Origin: Naematelia aurantialba
Lineage: Eukaryota; Basidiomycota; Tremellomycetes; Tremellales; Naemateliaceae
Direction of reading: 5' to 3'
Length of the DNA stretch: 64,000 nt
Assembly: GCA_021527695.1 (NCBI GenBank)
Contig: JAKFAO010000008.1
Location: 62,001 to 126,000 of the forward strand
This document shows, piece by piece, positions 22,607 to 37,783 of the stretch; position 1 is the stretch's first letter, and each line of letters begins with the position of its first letter. Below the pieces are notes generated by a model. That model was not told the DNA's origin and ran no database searches. It saw only the letters and a program-made list of their open reading frames with translations. Position numbers and translations under genes: made by a program.

Positions 22607-25061
22607 CGCCGTACAGTGATCGCTGGAAGGTATTTGCCGCTTACCGCGTCAGCCTGACTGGGCCAAGCGAGGAAGGTCAAGCGAATAAATGCGGGTACGA
22701 GCAAAGTGCGAACAAGTCAAATTGCGCGTACTACTCACCGATGGCAGAGGCAGATACCTTAGTATACGCGTCGATGAGGTAATTCATTCCCGACTTGACC
22801 CATCAGCCCCCGCTCTCTCACATGCTCGTAGTCCGCCGACAAGGCGAATGACCTACCTGGAAGATCAACAGGAAGCTCATGCCGATCAAGGTGAACCCTA
22901 TCAGGCTGGGGAACCAGTGAAGGGAGGGGTCCGACGTCCAGCCAACAATGAAGAACCCGATCGGGAATGTAATGGCGCCCAGCATCATGGGAGGGAGTCT
23001 GGTACGGGTCAGCGGTTCCTTGCTTAGGCGAGGACACGGGGCAGTGATTCACCTCTTCTCCGGTCGCGCCTTGCCACCGTGAGTATCGATGTAGCGCACG
23101 TATACCTTGGTGCTGTAGTAGCCATTGATAGCAGCCGCGATCAATGTCCCGACCTACTCGGCGTCAGATGAGATATCCAACCAGCATTGAAAAGGGTTGC
23201 AAGGGAATATGGAGTAACGCACAAGGGTGGCCAAGTTGGGCAAGGCGGCTGGAACAGGCTTCCATCCTCGATCTTCTTCGAAGATGATGGGAATGGCAGC
23301 GAAGAGGAGGTACAGGATCCCATATGCAAAGGCATTGTAGCTTGAGTAACATCAGCAGACGCCTGCGGGGACATAATGGGGAAGAACGCCCGGAAATGTC
23401 GTACGCACGTAGTGATGAGAAGTACCATTGGCTCTCTGACCAGCATCCGCAGGGGGGTAAACAAATTCTTCTGCAGGAACACGCTGAGTGAATGGTCGAG
23501 CTCTTCGTGCGCCGAGTGCAGTGCCCAGTTCCCCGTCTCGAGCCGCAGCTTGCGGGCTTTGCGAGTCAGGAGCGTAGGCGCCGATGTCTCAGGGAGGAAG
23601 AGTAGGTCCAACGCGAGGATCGTCGATGTGAGGATCACACAGACGCTAGCATACCTCAGCAGCTGGCAAACACAACGGGCCCAACAGGGTGCGTTGACTT
23701 ACTACTCGGTCCAGCGCCAGGTGAGGCGACTTTCGCTGATGGCCGCCCCAATCACAGGCGCAATGGTGGGTCCACCGACAATGCACAGACTGTAGATGAC
23801 AATCGCGCCGCCCCGTTCCCGCTGTGTCCCGATCAGTTGGACTGCAGAAACAAAGGAAGACGGGGGAGCCCCACCTGATTCCAGAAATCGGCAAGGGCGC
23901 CTCCTACAACGCTGACAGGTGCACTTGAGAACATGCCCCCGAAGAACCTGGACATCGAGCCATCAGCCCTAGCCTGGGCGAGTGTGGGTACGGATGAATC
24001 AATGCGCGCGGGATAGACGTAGACGCTCACCGAGAGATGAAAATTGTTTGCAGGTTCTCCGCGGTGGCGGTTGCTGCGCTGAAACAGATAAAGATGAACA
24101 CTGGCGGGAGAATGGCCATCTTCCTCCCATACACCTCTGAGACTGGGCCGAAGATAACGGGTCCAACAGTGAAGCCTTGGATGTGTCAGCGGGCAGCAAC
24201 GTCGCACACGCCATTGGATCGACTCTCAACTCACCCAGCAGAAACAAGCTGAGGCCGAGGATACCGACTTCATTAGAGATGCCGTACTGCGCAGCGACAA
24301 AAGGCGACGCAGCTGAAAATATACTCGACGCCTGTGAGCGCCATGTCAGTCCAGGATCTGTGGTCGAAAGGGCCAAGGATAACAGAGGATGAACGACGAC
24401 TGGACGCACAAAGGTCGCACTCATCGTGGTGAGGCCCAAGAGCGCGGTGATGCGGAACTTTTTGCGTCGAGGCCAGTTGAGCGGATTTTCTGGATCGTCT
24501 GGTCCATCCCAGGTCACCTTGCATCGTCAGTAAGCGCACGTCTCCACGCCGTTGTGCATCATGAAACACAATTCTATACCCAGAGAGATGACTGAATGTC
24601 CATGCAGGAATCCTGGAGCGCAAAGCACGGAACATACCAAAGTGCTCTGGAATCCCTTCTCATCAGGAATGTTGGGCGGCACAGCGTCTCCCACTGACTC
24701 GATCGTCGACTCTCCTGCTGGCAATGAGTCCTTCTCATTATTCGCAGAGCCCACACCGTTCACATCCAACTCGAATCCTCCCTGTTCCCCTGACCGGTCG
24801 GTTGCAGTGTTGACAGTAGACGACGAGGCCTTGTTAGATGATGAGCGAGATAGGAGGCTCATAGTATCGTATCGCTCAAAGCGCTTGCGGCATGGGAGCA
24901 ACACGCTACGAGCAGTGGAGACGCCGGTTCGGGTCGACAAGAGCTGCTCAACGGCGATGACCGAGACTTTATTTTTGGCAGACTGCACGTGGCTTGTGCG
25001 GGAGTTAGTCACCAAGGCGCAGCGGTCGTCATGGATACATCTGAGCGGCCAGACAGGGTCC

Positions 25062-28020
25062 TCATGGCGCAGTACAACGTAGGCTGTGGTGTCTGACCGC
25101 AGCACGTCGCTTTCGGAGCGCCTTTGCGCACAGCACGATTCCGATATCACCAAAATAGACCGCTCCATACGCGAGGACGATGATGGACAGCGGCCACTTC
25201 TTCTGCAAGATGTGGTAGAGGTCATTGGTGCCTTGCAGGTCACTTCTGGACGCAAGGACGTCGACATCGCGTCCGCCAATGTCTAGTACACCTAGGGCAC
25301 CCAAGGCAATGCCTACGATGGTCTGCAGCGAATGGGTACCCCAATGCTCCAAAGTATGCGAGCTGTGCCACGAGAGCGAACGGATAGCGATGAGAATCAA
25401 CACCGCACCCTTGCCTCAGCTTCATACGCTCTTGTGACCTACAGCAGTTGGGAAAAGCCATAACACACCGCTCAATGCCTCATCGAGAGGCACACGGATT
25501 ACCTGGACAAGAAACTCTGACGCGCGGTCCCGTCGTATCTCAGTCAAAGTCACGTTGGAAGGATTGGTTGCGTTGACCCCGTAAAGATCCTCGAGGGCAG
25601 CTAAAGTCTCGCTGGACACTTCCAAGCCATACGACTGGTATCAGCTCTTGTCATCCGGTCGTCTCACAATCGTGGTCTCCAACAGGATCTGGCCAAAATA
25701 CTGGTACGCGAGGATACTGGGATCCTGAGGCGGGTCGCGTAGATCCGCCAGCTCGTTCAACAGCTCAAACTCCGCCTGATAGCTTGCGATGTCAGCGGAC
25801 TCTCTGAGAATTCTCACCTGGGCTCGAGGGTGAGCCTATTGAGAAATCTCTGCACGGTCGACTGGTCGTACTGAGAAAGGCCCTGGTTGTTATTGATCGC
25901 ATCAACTGATCGATCAGCCTCATCCTCACGTGGATAACAGTCAATCTAACCCGTCTCGAAAAACTCGGTGGCGACGGTATTGACCCCTTGCGCAAATGAG
26001 ATGACCACAATCACGTTCTGCGGATCAGCCAACCTGATCATCGTCCCCTCTGCCCAGACTGACCACGATCGCGGCAAGAAGCAACAGCAAGCCAAAGTGG
26101 AGTGGAAAGTGCGTTGCCTCCCATAGCAAAGCCCGCTTCTGGCCAATGACATCTTCCTTCTTGAACCGTCCGAAGAGCAAAGCCCAGAGGAGAAAAATAA
26201 TCGAGATGGCTGAAACGTCAGCAAGTACGCCAAGTGAGTCAGCAACAGGCGTACCGAGCCAGACCTGGCCATAGGTAGCGACATTGTCCTCGGACAAGCC
26301 TGAGATAGCGCGGTTAAACGCTCGGGTAATAGAGATGAAACCTTCTCCAAGGACTATCAAGCTGAACGCCGAGTACCTATCGGCAATGGCCTGGGGTGGC
26401 TAGCATCTCCAGCAGGGGGGAAAGAGAATGAGACATACCGCGGTGCGGATGTTCCTGTGCAGGCTCTTGTGCATATGAAGGAAGACACTCATGATTTCGA
26501 AGCCGATCGCAATGTATAGTGGTGCAATCTACAGCGACACAGTATGAGCCTGCTGTATCCAGAAAGACCCGCGATTACTGGCCTTCACTGTTACTTGCAA
26601 TGCTGTGCGTCGTGGAACAACGATTGCGACCGCCGTCAAGACCGCTGAAATGACAGATGTAGTGACAGAGAGAAGCTGGTTCGCTATTCTGCGGCCCGCC
26701 CGCTTTCCCGACCATGCGCCTATCATCTCATCAGTCCTTAGCGCTCTTAGAGCGGCGCTCACTCACAGACCGCATATTGCATTCCCAGCAGGCCACGGGA
26801 GATCGCGAAAGCCGTCAAAACCGTGGTGAAGCTCTCTGCTGCGGCGTCTTTGCCCATATCAGTACACCGCTGCCCAGAGGGAATGAGAGGAAGGAAGGAA
26901 GCGGGACGGTGAAGCGGGAAGAGGGAGGAAAGAAGAGGGAGACAGAGAGAAGGAAGAAGGAAGAAGCAAAGAGCAAGGTACAAGAAGGAAAGAGGAGCGG
27001 TCCCTACCCATCTCAGTTGCCAGCTTGCCATTGATACCAGCGGCGGTGGGATCCTGAATCATGCCTGGGTTCCAGTTCCCGCTCGCCGCGCCCATGTATA
27101 TAAATACTGTGATCTGGAAGAACTTGAGTAGGCGGTGCCATCCATCTTCTGCTTGTATCTGGTCGTCAGCATCGCTGACCCAGCGGTATTGAGAGGGGCG
27201 AGGTGAAGGACTCATGATATCGCGTATCGTAATGGACTTGAGATGTCCAGATCCACGCAATGACTGTAAAGTACCTGTGTCGAAAGTGAGCGTCAGCGAG
27301 GCAAGTCGCAGGGAGCATCGGGAACGCCCTGGGCAGCCGAGGGAGGAAGGGTGTACTTGCGAGAGGAACGTTGGGATTGCTCCTGGGGATTCGAGCTCGT
27401 GGGTCGATGAGAACACAGTGAGGACCGCCACCACCGTCAGATCTAACTGGATCAGCACGGAGAGGCGAGGACAGAGGGAGGGGGGAGGGGGCAAGAAGGA
27501 AAGAAGGAAAGGGGACACGCCATAGAACAACGACAACCACTCGGTCGCCTCGTATTCCTCTCTCAACCATGGTCCTGGTTCATCGCTCGCCGGTTTCCGG
27601 AAGAATGGGATGGCCTCGACGGTCTTGACGACCTTGACGGCCTTGACAGGTCGGCTGGTCCGAAACTTTTCGCGTTCAGGAGGCTTTGCTTCGAGTGTCG
27701 ATACGTCCAGCTCATACCTTTCCAGGATATCAGCATCTAGGGTGACCCGTGCACCGTCACTCAAGATGGAGAGGCGTCCGGGGTTTCAGCAGGAAGGTGA
27801 GGAAGAGAAGGGTTCGGCGATGACTAGTGAATGGGGGCTGGGCGGACTTGTCTGTGGAGTCTGGTCGCGGGGAAGCGAGCACAGTATACCCCAGGCGTTC
27901 GGAAGCTTGGGGTCGCTGGACTCCTTCAGTAGGCGAAACGTTCTTTATCCGCTTGGCCGTCGACTCGGGCGACGGGCGGTGTCGCCTCTCCGGCGTTGTC
28001 AAATGTCCGAGTCTCGACAT
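25062..28020 (-). CDS. LtrA-family (low temperature requirement A) multi-pass membrane protein
   Basis: A multi-exon gene. The proposed ATG is at 28020, with a first intron of ~130 nt joining phase-correctly to the exon reading DGARVTLDADILERYELD. Core blocks are EYEATEWLSLFYDLTVVAVL across an intron (27560-27450), YFTVIAWIWTSQVHYDTRY (~27280-27220), LLKFFQITVFIYMGAA (~27130-27080), VLGEGFISITRAFN (26360-26300) and ISIIFLLWALLFGRF (26200-26160). The C-terminal helices are LILIAIRSLSWHSSHTLEHW and WPLSIIVLAYGAVYFGDIGI (25405-25110). This is the fungal version of the bacterial LtrA domain, with some eight or more transmembrane helices. Its biochemical role is not established. The first exon and the exon borders at 25420-26000 and 26450-27050 are uncertain. 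Confidence 0.75.
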
Positions 28021-28465
28021 CAGTGACGAGAAAGAAAGGGTTGCTGGGGTCAAGCGAGACAGAGAGATAGATATCAACGATAGTGAGAGAGATCAGGACG
28101 GCATTCATGTACATCAAGGCAGACGCGGTCGTAGTACAGATGGAGTTCGTGTCAATACAGCCGCAATAGTTGCATTATGAACGCGACTGACGAGCTGCAG
28201 CACACCTTTGCGCGTATCTGAGGAGCGTCAGTAGCCTTACTCGTCAGTAGCTCTCTGTACGAATGACGGGACTGGGAAGACAAGATAGAACGACACGATA
28301 TGCCGGGGGGACGGACGCAGTCAGAAAACGATTCGGCTGAACTTCGACTCTGCGTTTCACTCTCGCAACCAGTACTCGTACCGCTCTGCGCGAGACTTGG
28401 TCTCGAAGACTTCATCCCTGCGTCCTCTCTCGTCCGACGATAATTATGCACAACCACGCATAAGC
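28021..28465. promoter_or_regulatory. Divergent promoter interval, LtrA / membrane protein
   Basis: 445 bp between two divergent starts. A minus-strand open frame spans most of it but lacks conserved blocks and is treated as a shadow. No specific site is recognised. Confidence 0.4.
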
Positions 28466-29496
28466 ATGCCACCACCGCGGGAGCTCAATAGTTTCCTTGT
28501 CGCTGTGGACGGGGTGCTCAACGCCATGACGTCGGACGACAATTCTGACCCAGAACCTATCGTCAACGACGATGCAGGCAAACCACCAAGTGTAGGGTCG
28601 TACCTCTACCCCCTCTTGCTCGTCATCCTCATCTGCGTGGGGTTTCTTTACTGGCGGCGTACTCAGCGAGGGGCGTCATCCAATCTTAGGTAGGCTCTTC
28701 TGCTCATCTAACACGCCTCACCCGTCTTGGATCGTCATACTTCTCGCAGTCTGTGGACGTGTTCCAGGGCTCCGTCTCACCTGGATAACCCTTGCATTAT
28801 CAGACGCACTCACCACATGCTGCCCAAGTTTCGCCCCAGCGTAATTGGCTGACAAACAGTAACAGTTTGCGGAACCTGCGAAACCTCTCGGGAGCAGCTC
28901 CAGCAGGTGTCAGGCTGTCCATGGAGGATGATGGCGTGAGTGTCTCCGAGTCATCATAATCTCATCATCATTCGGCTCATCTATCGTAACGAACCGTCTT
29001 CTGGCTATATTCCGTCCTATCAATCTAAAAAGTCATACCTATATCCGTCACATCGATACACCTCGGCCCGTCTTTAAGCTAAAGTCTCCAGCCTGCATCC
29101 CACTCCTTCATTTCCAACAACGCGTCAACCGATTCGCTCCCTCCCCATGCGCTTCAAGACCTCCCGCTCCTGCCCCAGTCACAGAAGGACGAACATCCCG
29201 CCCGACAGAGCCAAACTTCCTCGCCCTTACCAGGCTATACACCACCGACCCGACTATCTTCCCAAGGTTCCCAAGGCTCCCAAGGTCAGGGCCAGTCCAA
29301 GAGTGCTATCGGCGCGATGCTGGGGAAGGGCAGGCGGTCTGCTAGACAGAGAGGCCCCGTGCAGGGGACAGACGGAGAGGACGAGGCGTCTAGTGACGCG
29401 GAGAGTGATAGTGGCGGACCTGGTGATGCTGGGGAAACGGTCTTTGGCATAGGTGACGACGAAGAAGCAGAGTCCTCACAAAGGCATATCGAATAG
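28466..29496 (+). CDS. Single-pass membrane protein, unknown function
   Basis: The first exon starts at the ATG at 28466 (MPPPRELNSFLVAVDGVLNA). It has an acidic luminal or extracellular stretch and one strong transmembrane helix, YLYPLLLVILICVGFLYWRR, whose RR-x-x-R flank suggests N-out/C-in topology. A second exon (~28860-28937) reads LRNLRNLSGAAPAGVRLS. The last exon ends at the stop at 29496 after a Gln/Ser/Gly-rich stretch (SSQGSQGSQGQGQSKS) and an acidic tail. Low-complexity cytoplasmic tails like this are common in fungal trafficking or septin-linked proteins, but I recognise no family. The start of the last exon is uncertain (29142-29175). Confidence 0.6.
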
Positions 29497-29741
29497 TGTG
29501 TATCCGATTATATAGTGTATATCGACGTGTTCTTCATCTCCCATACAAGAGGGATCCATTCGACGCCTTGATATCGCGTGAGACCTGACGATGGTCAACG
29601 AGCCAAAAAACACAGTATGCGGCCGGCGCGTGCTGCCGAACTCTCCTCTGTTCATACTGTCTCTATCCACCATCGTCTCCCCTTCTTTATCACCCTTTTC
29701 CCAGTCAATCTCTCTCGGTCTGCCCCTCCTACCCATTTCTG

Positions 29742-33915
<4,174 letters not shown>

Positions 33916-34368
33916 GCGCAGGTGGACATGTAATCATGGCGTTGGATGACGGTGCGGAAGATGTGAGCAAGGGAGCCGTGTAAGGGGATGTGCACAGAGC
34001 AACACCAGGGGATGTGAGCGAACGAACTGTGCAAGGAGGAGAGTAGGAGACCAATTAGACAGCATCTCAAGCACCGTGTGGACCACAGAGGAGGGGAGAC
34101 ATGCATTGACATATCGTTGTGTGAGCTGTGCACGGATTGTCGGATATTTGCTGCAGAGGGCGAGTGTTATCGACAGCCAACCACGACGGCGGGAATGCTA
34201 ACATGTAGAGTTTAGCCTAATCATATCGCAGGAGAGTCGCGGGGCATCTAATCGCCCAGAGGTGATTTGCGAGTCGCGTAGCAGCTCTCCTTGTATTGAC
34301 GGTGTCTTGCACCGCTGGCTATTCGGCACTCGCGTATCAGGACGAGGACGTACTGTGTGCCAGACAAG
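33916..34368. other. Intergenic, GABA transaminase upstream region
   Basis: 453 bp with a loosely repeated AGGGGATGTG motif (~33983-34018). No gene or clear control site is seen. Confidence 0.5.
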
Positions 34369-37341
34369 ATGCGCCTTTCACTTGGTCACGTCGGCTCGGC
34401 CAGTGCAGCCAGAGCAACGACGGCAGCAACAACAGCAGCAGCAACAACAGCAGCAGCAACAACAACAACGACAACAGCTCACCGAGCCTACAGCCGCCGA
34501 CAGCAGGGCCGATATTCCAAGGCGCCAGGGTCAGCATTAGCGTCGGTCCAGCTCGAGTCCCGCCGATACCTGGCGGTTCCGGTTCCGGTATCGACCCTAG
34601 ATGGAGCACTGCGACCGCAGATCGTGAGCGAGTCGGTGCCGGGCCCAAAGGGGAGAGCTGCGAGTGCTGCTATTGGGGCGTTTCAGGACCCAAGAGCGCA
34701 TGTGTTGGTGTGCGGTGAGTCGTGGCGTGTGCCGTGGCTCGGCGCAGACCCTTTGTCCGTCCCCTTCCCTCGTCTCCGCAGACCTCCAGCTCCATCTCCA
34801 TCTCCATCTCTATCTCCATCTCCATCTCCATCTCCATCTCTGTCTCCATCTCCAGCGAGCTCGACGAACTAGCAGTACCGTGGGCGGACTATAAGACATG
34901 GCGGGTCGGTGGTGACCTTTGTGGAGGATCTGCCGGGAGGCTACTATGAGCGGTCCGCTGGGACGGATCCGTCAACAAACCCGCAGATGAGACCTCGTGC
35001 TACCGCGCACCGCGCCCCTGTCGTGTTCAGACACTAGCCCCACATCACAACGCCTGGGGTGGAGACGGGAGGCGTTCGGGCAGACAACGCCGCCATGGCA
35101 TGATGGAGCTGAGTGACGGCAGACTACACCAAGTCCAAGGGCAACTACCTCGTCGACGTAGATGGCAATACCTACCTCGACCTCTACGCGCAGATCGCCT
35201 CGATCCCCATTGGGTAGGACCAGCACGTCCCATCATCCCACCTTCCCGCCTACTCACCACCCCATCGTCCTACCATTCTTCTGCCCAGCGGCTTCAACGC
35301 TCAGGGGCTCGCCCCTGTTGTGTCCCCCTGAGCCTGACCACACCCGCTGACCAAAGAAGATACAACCACCCTCGTTTGCTCGCACTTGCAAAATCCGACC
35401 TCTATGGGACCCTCGCCATGAACCGACCCAGTCTGGGGGTGTTCCCTCCGGCAGAATGGAAGGAGCTTGTCGGTGCGCCTCCTTCCCGCTCTCCGTTGCC
35501 CTTGTTCTTTCCTTGCCATTGCGGGCATTTGCTTGTCGTGCAACTGGGGGATGCGTCTGACTCTGCAGAGGACGCGTTCCTAAGTGTGGCACCTAGAGGA
35601 ATGGATCAGGTCTTTACTGCCATGTACGTCGTCGGCTGCGTGCCCGTTCAGGAAACCAAGGTCACCAGAACCACATTGACAGATCGATCAGGTGTGGCAG
35701 CTGTGCCAACGAGACTGCGTTCAAAGCAGCGTTCAGTACGCTCGCCCGATCCCTTTCGGCTTGTATGTCCAAAGCTAACAGGTAACGACAGTGTCGTATC
35801 CCGCCCGTCAGGCTGGCGCCAAAGCGTCAGAACTCAGCTTTACGCCGGAAGAACTCTCTACCTGCATGCGAAACCAATCGCCTGGGTCGCCCCACATGTC
35901 GGTGCTGTCGTTCACCAGCGCGTTCCATGGGCGCCTCTTTGGCAGCCTGAGCGCGACGCGGAGCAAAGCAATACACAAAGTCGGCATACCGGCCTTTGAC
36001 TGCAAGTCCTAACCGCCAGCCTCGGCCCGTGGTCTGACCGGTGTCTGGTGCTGATGTGATGGTAGGGCCGGCGGTAGAGTGGCCAGAGGTCCAGTACCCT
36101 TTTGACCAATATCAGAAGGAGAACCAAGAGGCCGAGGCTCGGACCCTCGCAGAGGTCGAGCGGGTGATCAAGGCACAGTGAGCCTTTACCCAAGATCCTC
36201 CGGGGTGCTTTACCCTATCAGCCTGCTGAGTCTGGCTCGCCGCATAGTAAGGAGACAAAACCAGTAGCAGCGGTGATCATCGAACCGATAGCGTCAGAAG
36301 GCGGCGACCTTCACGCCTCGCCCCACTTCTTCCGCGGGCTGAGGGATCTCACTCTCAGAGAAGGCGTGTCCTTCATCGTCGGTGAGCTGTGGCCTCTACT
36401 CGCCAGATGCACCGCATAGTGTAGGCCATGCGCCGACCGCCGACCGCCGACCGCAGACCGTACACCGTGCACGGTGGACGTGCGACATGTTTGATGGCTT
36501 GGCTGACTGGCATTGTCTTTCTGCCTGGAAGACGAAGTACAGACTGGCGTAGGACCGACCGGGACGTTCTGGGCATCAGACAAGTGGGAGCTCGAGACGC
36601 CACCTGACTTTCTCACATTCTCAAAGAAGATGCAAGCCGCTGGGTTCTACCACAATGCCGAGACTCGGCCGCCTCAGGCTTACCGCAACTTTGTACGTCC
36701 TTCCACCGCCTCACGCCACTTTTGCGGTCCCTTGTGTCGTGTTGGTGCTGTCCTGCACGCTGGACGCTGGCTGACTGCACGAGAACACGTGGATGGGAGA
36801 CCCGATCCGCGCTTTGCAGGCAGCCGAGCAGATCAGAGTGATCAACGACCCTGACAACTCGCTCGTCCAGCAAGCCGCGACCGTCGGTAACCGCCTGTAC
36901 ACCGAGCTCGACTTTATGGCCCGCGGCAAAGGCAAGGGCAGGATCCTGAACCTGCGCGGGAAGGGCGAAGGCACGTTTATTGCGTGGGATATGCCTAGCG
37001 CAGAGGAGCGAGATGCGTTTTTGAGAAAGATGAGGGAGAAGGGCGTGAACATGGCCGGCGTGAGTTGCGTCTTCTCGTGTTTCGACTGGACTCCCCCTTG
37101 AGGCGTCAAGCCGAAGTGGTCAAAGTGGCAAAAAGGTCAAAGTGGTCAAAATGGACCCAATGGTGAAATGGTCAAAGTGGACCAAATGGCCAAGGCGAAC
37201 TCTCCGAGTGGTCACCGACGTGCTGATCCTCTCTTACAGTGTGGCGATGCCGCGGTGCGACTACGTCCGATGTTGGTGTTCGAGGACAAGCACGCCGAGA
37301 TCATGCTCGAGACGGCACAGCAAGTCTTGGCGGACATGTGA
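34369..37341 (+). CDS. 4-aminobutyrate (GABA) transaminase, probably mitochondrial
   Basis: The ATG at 34369 begins an Arg/Ala/Thr-rich, acid-poor leader ([20 protein letters not shown]) that looks like a mitochondrial presequence. Then [20 protein letters not shown], a ~415-nt intron, [20 protein letters not shown] (35129) and ASIPIG. Class-III aminotransferase blocks follow: [19 protein letters not shown] (~35610-35740), [19 protein letters not shown] (~35910), [15 protein letters not shown] (~36290), [11 protein letters not shown] (~36370-36550), and the PLP-lysine region [13 protein letters not shown] (~36620). It ends [20 protein letters not shown] with the stop at 37341. It converts GABA plus 2-oxoglutarate to succinate semialdehyde plus glutamate in the GABA shunt. 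Two introns (34714-35128 and ~37062-37239) are unusually long and repeat-filled. Confidence 0.93.
34421..34476. repeat. CAG/CAA trinucleotide tract in the transaminase presequence
   Basis: A run of CAGCAACAA-type triplets. In the gene's frame it is read mostly as Ala/Thr, keeping the leader free of acidic residues; in another frame it is polyGln. Length variation here would change the presequence. Confidence 0.8.
34790..34853. repeat. CTCCAT hexanucleotide microsatellite in an intron
   Basis: About ten copies of CTCCAT/CTCTAT within the long second-position intron of the transaminase gene. Confidence 0.88.
37114..37192. repeat. GGTCAAAGTGG-type repeats in the last transaminase intron
   Basis: Six to seven degenerate copies of (T)GGTCAAA(G/A)TGG lie inside the intron before the final exon. 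Confidence 0.75.
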
Positions 37342-37463
37342 GGTGCATGGAGAGAGTGCAGAGAGACAATGGGATTTGAGAGCTTGACAGGAAGCGGCGA
37401 GGACTTGCTGCGTCTCATAATGGATCATATACGTCACATGGCATATCAGTCTTTACGCTGGGT

Positions 37464-37556
37464 CCTGGTAGAGCCACGCCTGGTAGAGCCACGCCTGGTA
37501 GAGCCACGCCTGGTAGAGCCACGCCTGGTCGAGCCACGCCTGGTCGAGCCACTCCG
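37464..37556. repeat. 15-bp minisatellite
   Basis: Six head-to-tail copies of CCTGGTAGAGCCACG, the last two with GGTCGAGCC. It lies in the intergenic space 3' of the transaminase. Confidence 0.92.
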
Positions 37557-37605
37557 GGTATACCGACTCTGGTCCTACCAGGCAGAGCAGGACTGCCTCG
37601 CTGTA

Positions 37606-37682
37606 TTGTGCCACAGTGATGGACTATAGTCGCAGTGATGGATCATAGTCGCAGTGATGGATTATAGTCATAGTGATGGAAT
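37606..37682. repeat. ~20-bp imperfect tandem repeat
   Basis: Four copies of a unit like CAGTGATGGATTATAGTCG directly follow the 15-bp array. Both arrays lie between the converging transaminase and OTU genes. Confidence 0.82.
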
Positions 37683-37783
37683 CGCGAGCAGCCATCTAGC
37701 GCACACACGTATGTAGAGATTCAGGCGTTGCTCGCGGTATAGACTTAGAAAACGTTGACATTGGTTCGTTGCTGAGCGCTGAT

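Larger units (their letters stand above)
14485..24862 (-). pseudogene. MFS transporter (DHA1, Tpo/Flr type) split by a retrotransposon
   Basis: The ATG at 24862 opens a Ser-rich cytoplasmic N-terminus. The DHA1 entry motif DPENPLNWPRRKK follows (24500-24450), then transmembrane segments including GFTVGPVIFGPVSEVYGRKM (motif A region, ~24180-24120), ISRFFGGMFSSAPVSVVGGA (~23950-23900) and APVIGAAISESRLTWRW (~23770-23710). NYLIDAYTKVSASAI is at 22790-22745, and the next exon begins ANTFQRSLYGAG (22650-22602). The coding frame then stops at the LTR at 22601. It resumes beyond the element at 14898 with FPLAAQPLFHNLGVSWACTL, two more short exons follow (GATPMLFYKYGPR), and the stop is at 14485. 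Family members are 12-14-helix proton-driven exporters of drugs or polyamines. As it stands the last helix or two are separated by 7.7 kb, so the allele is probably null or makes a truncated protein. Confidence 0.9.

Noticed and set aside
28152..28475. 107-residue minus-strand open frame in the divergent interval
   Set aside because: It overlaps the start of the membrane-protein gene, lacks a family match and looks like low-information sequence.
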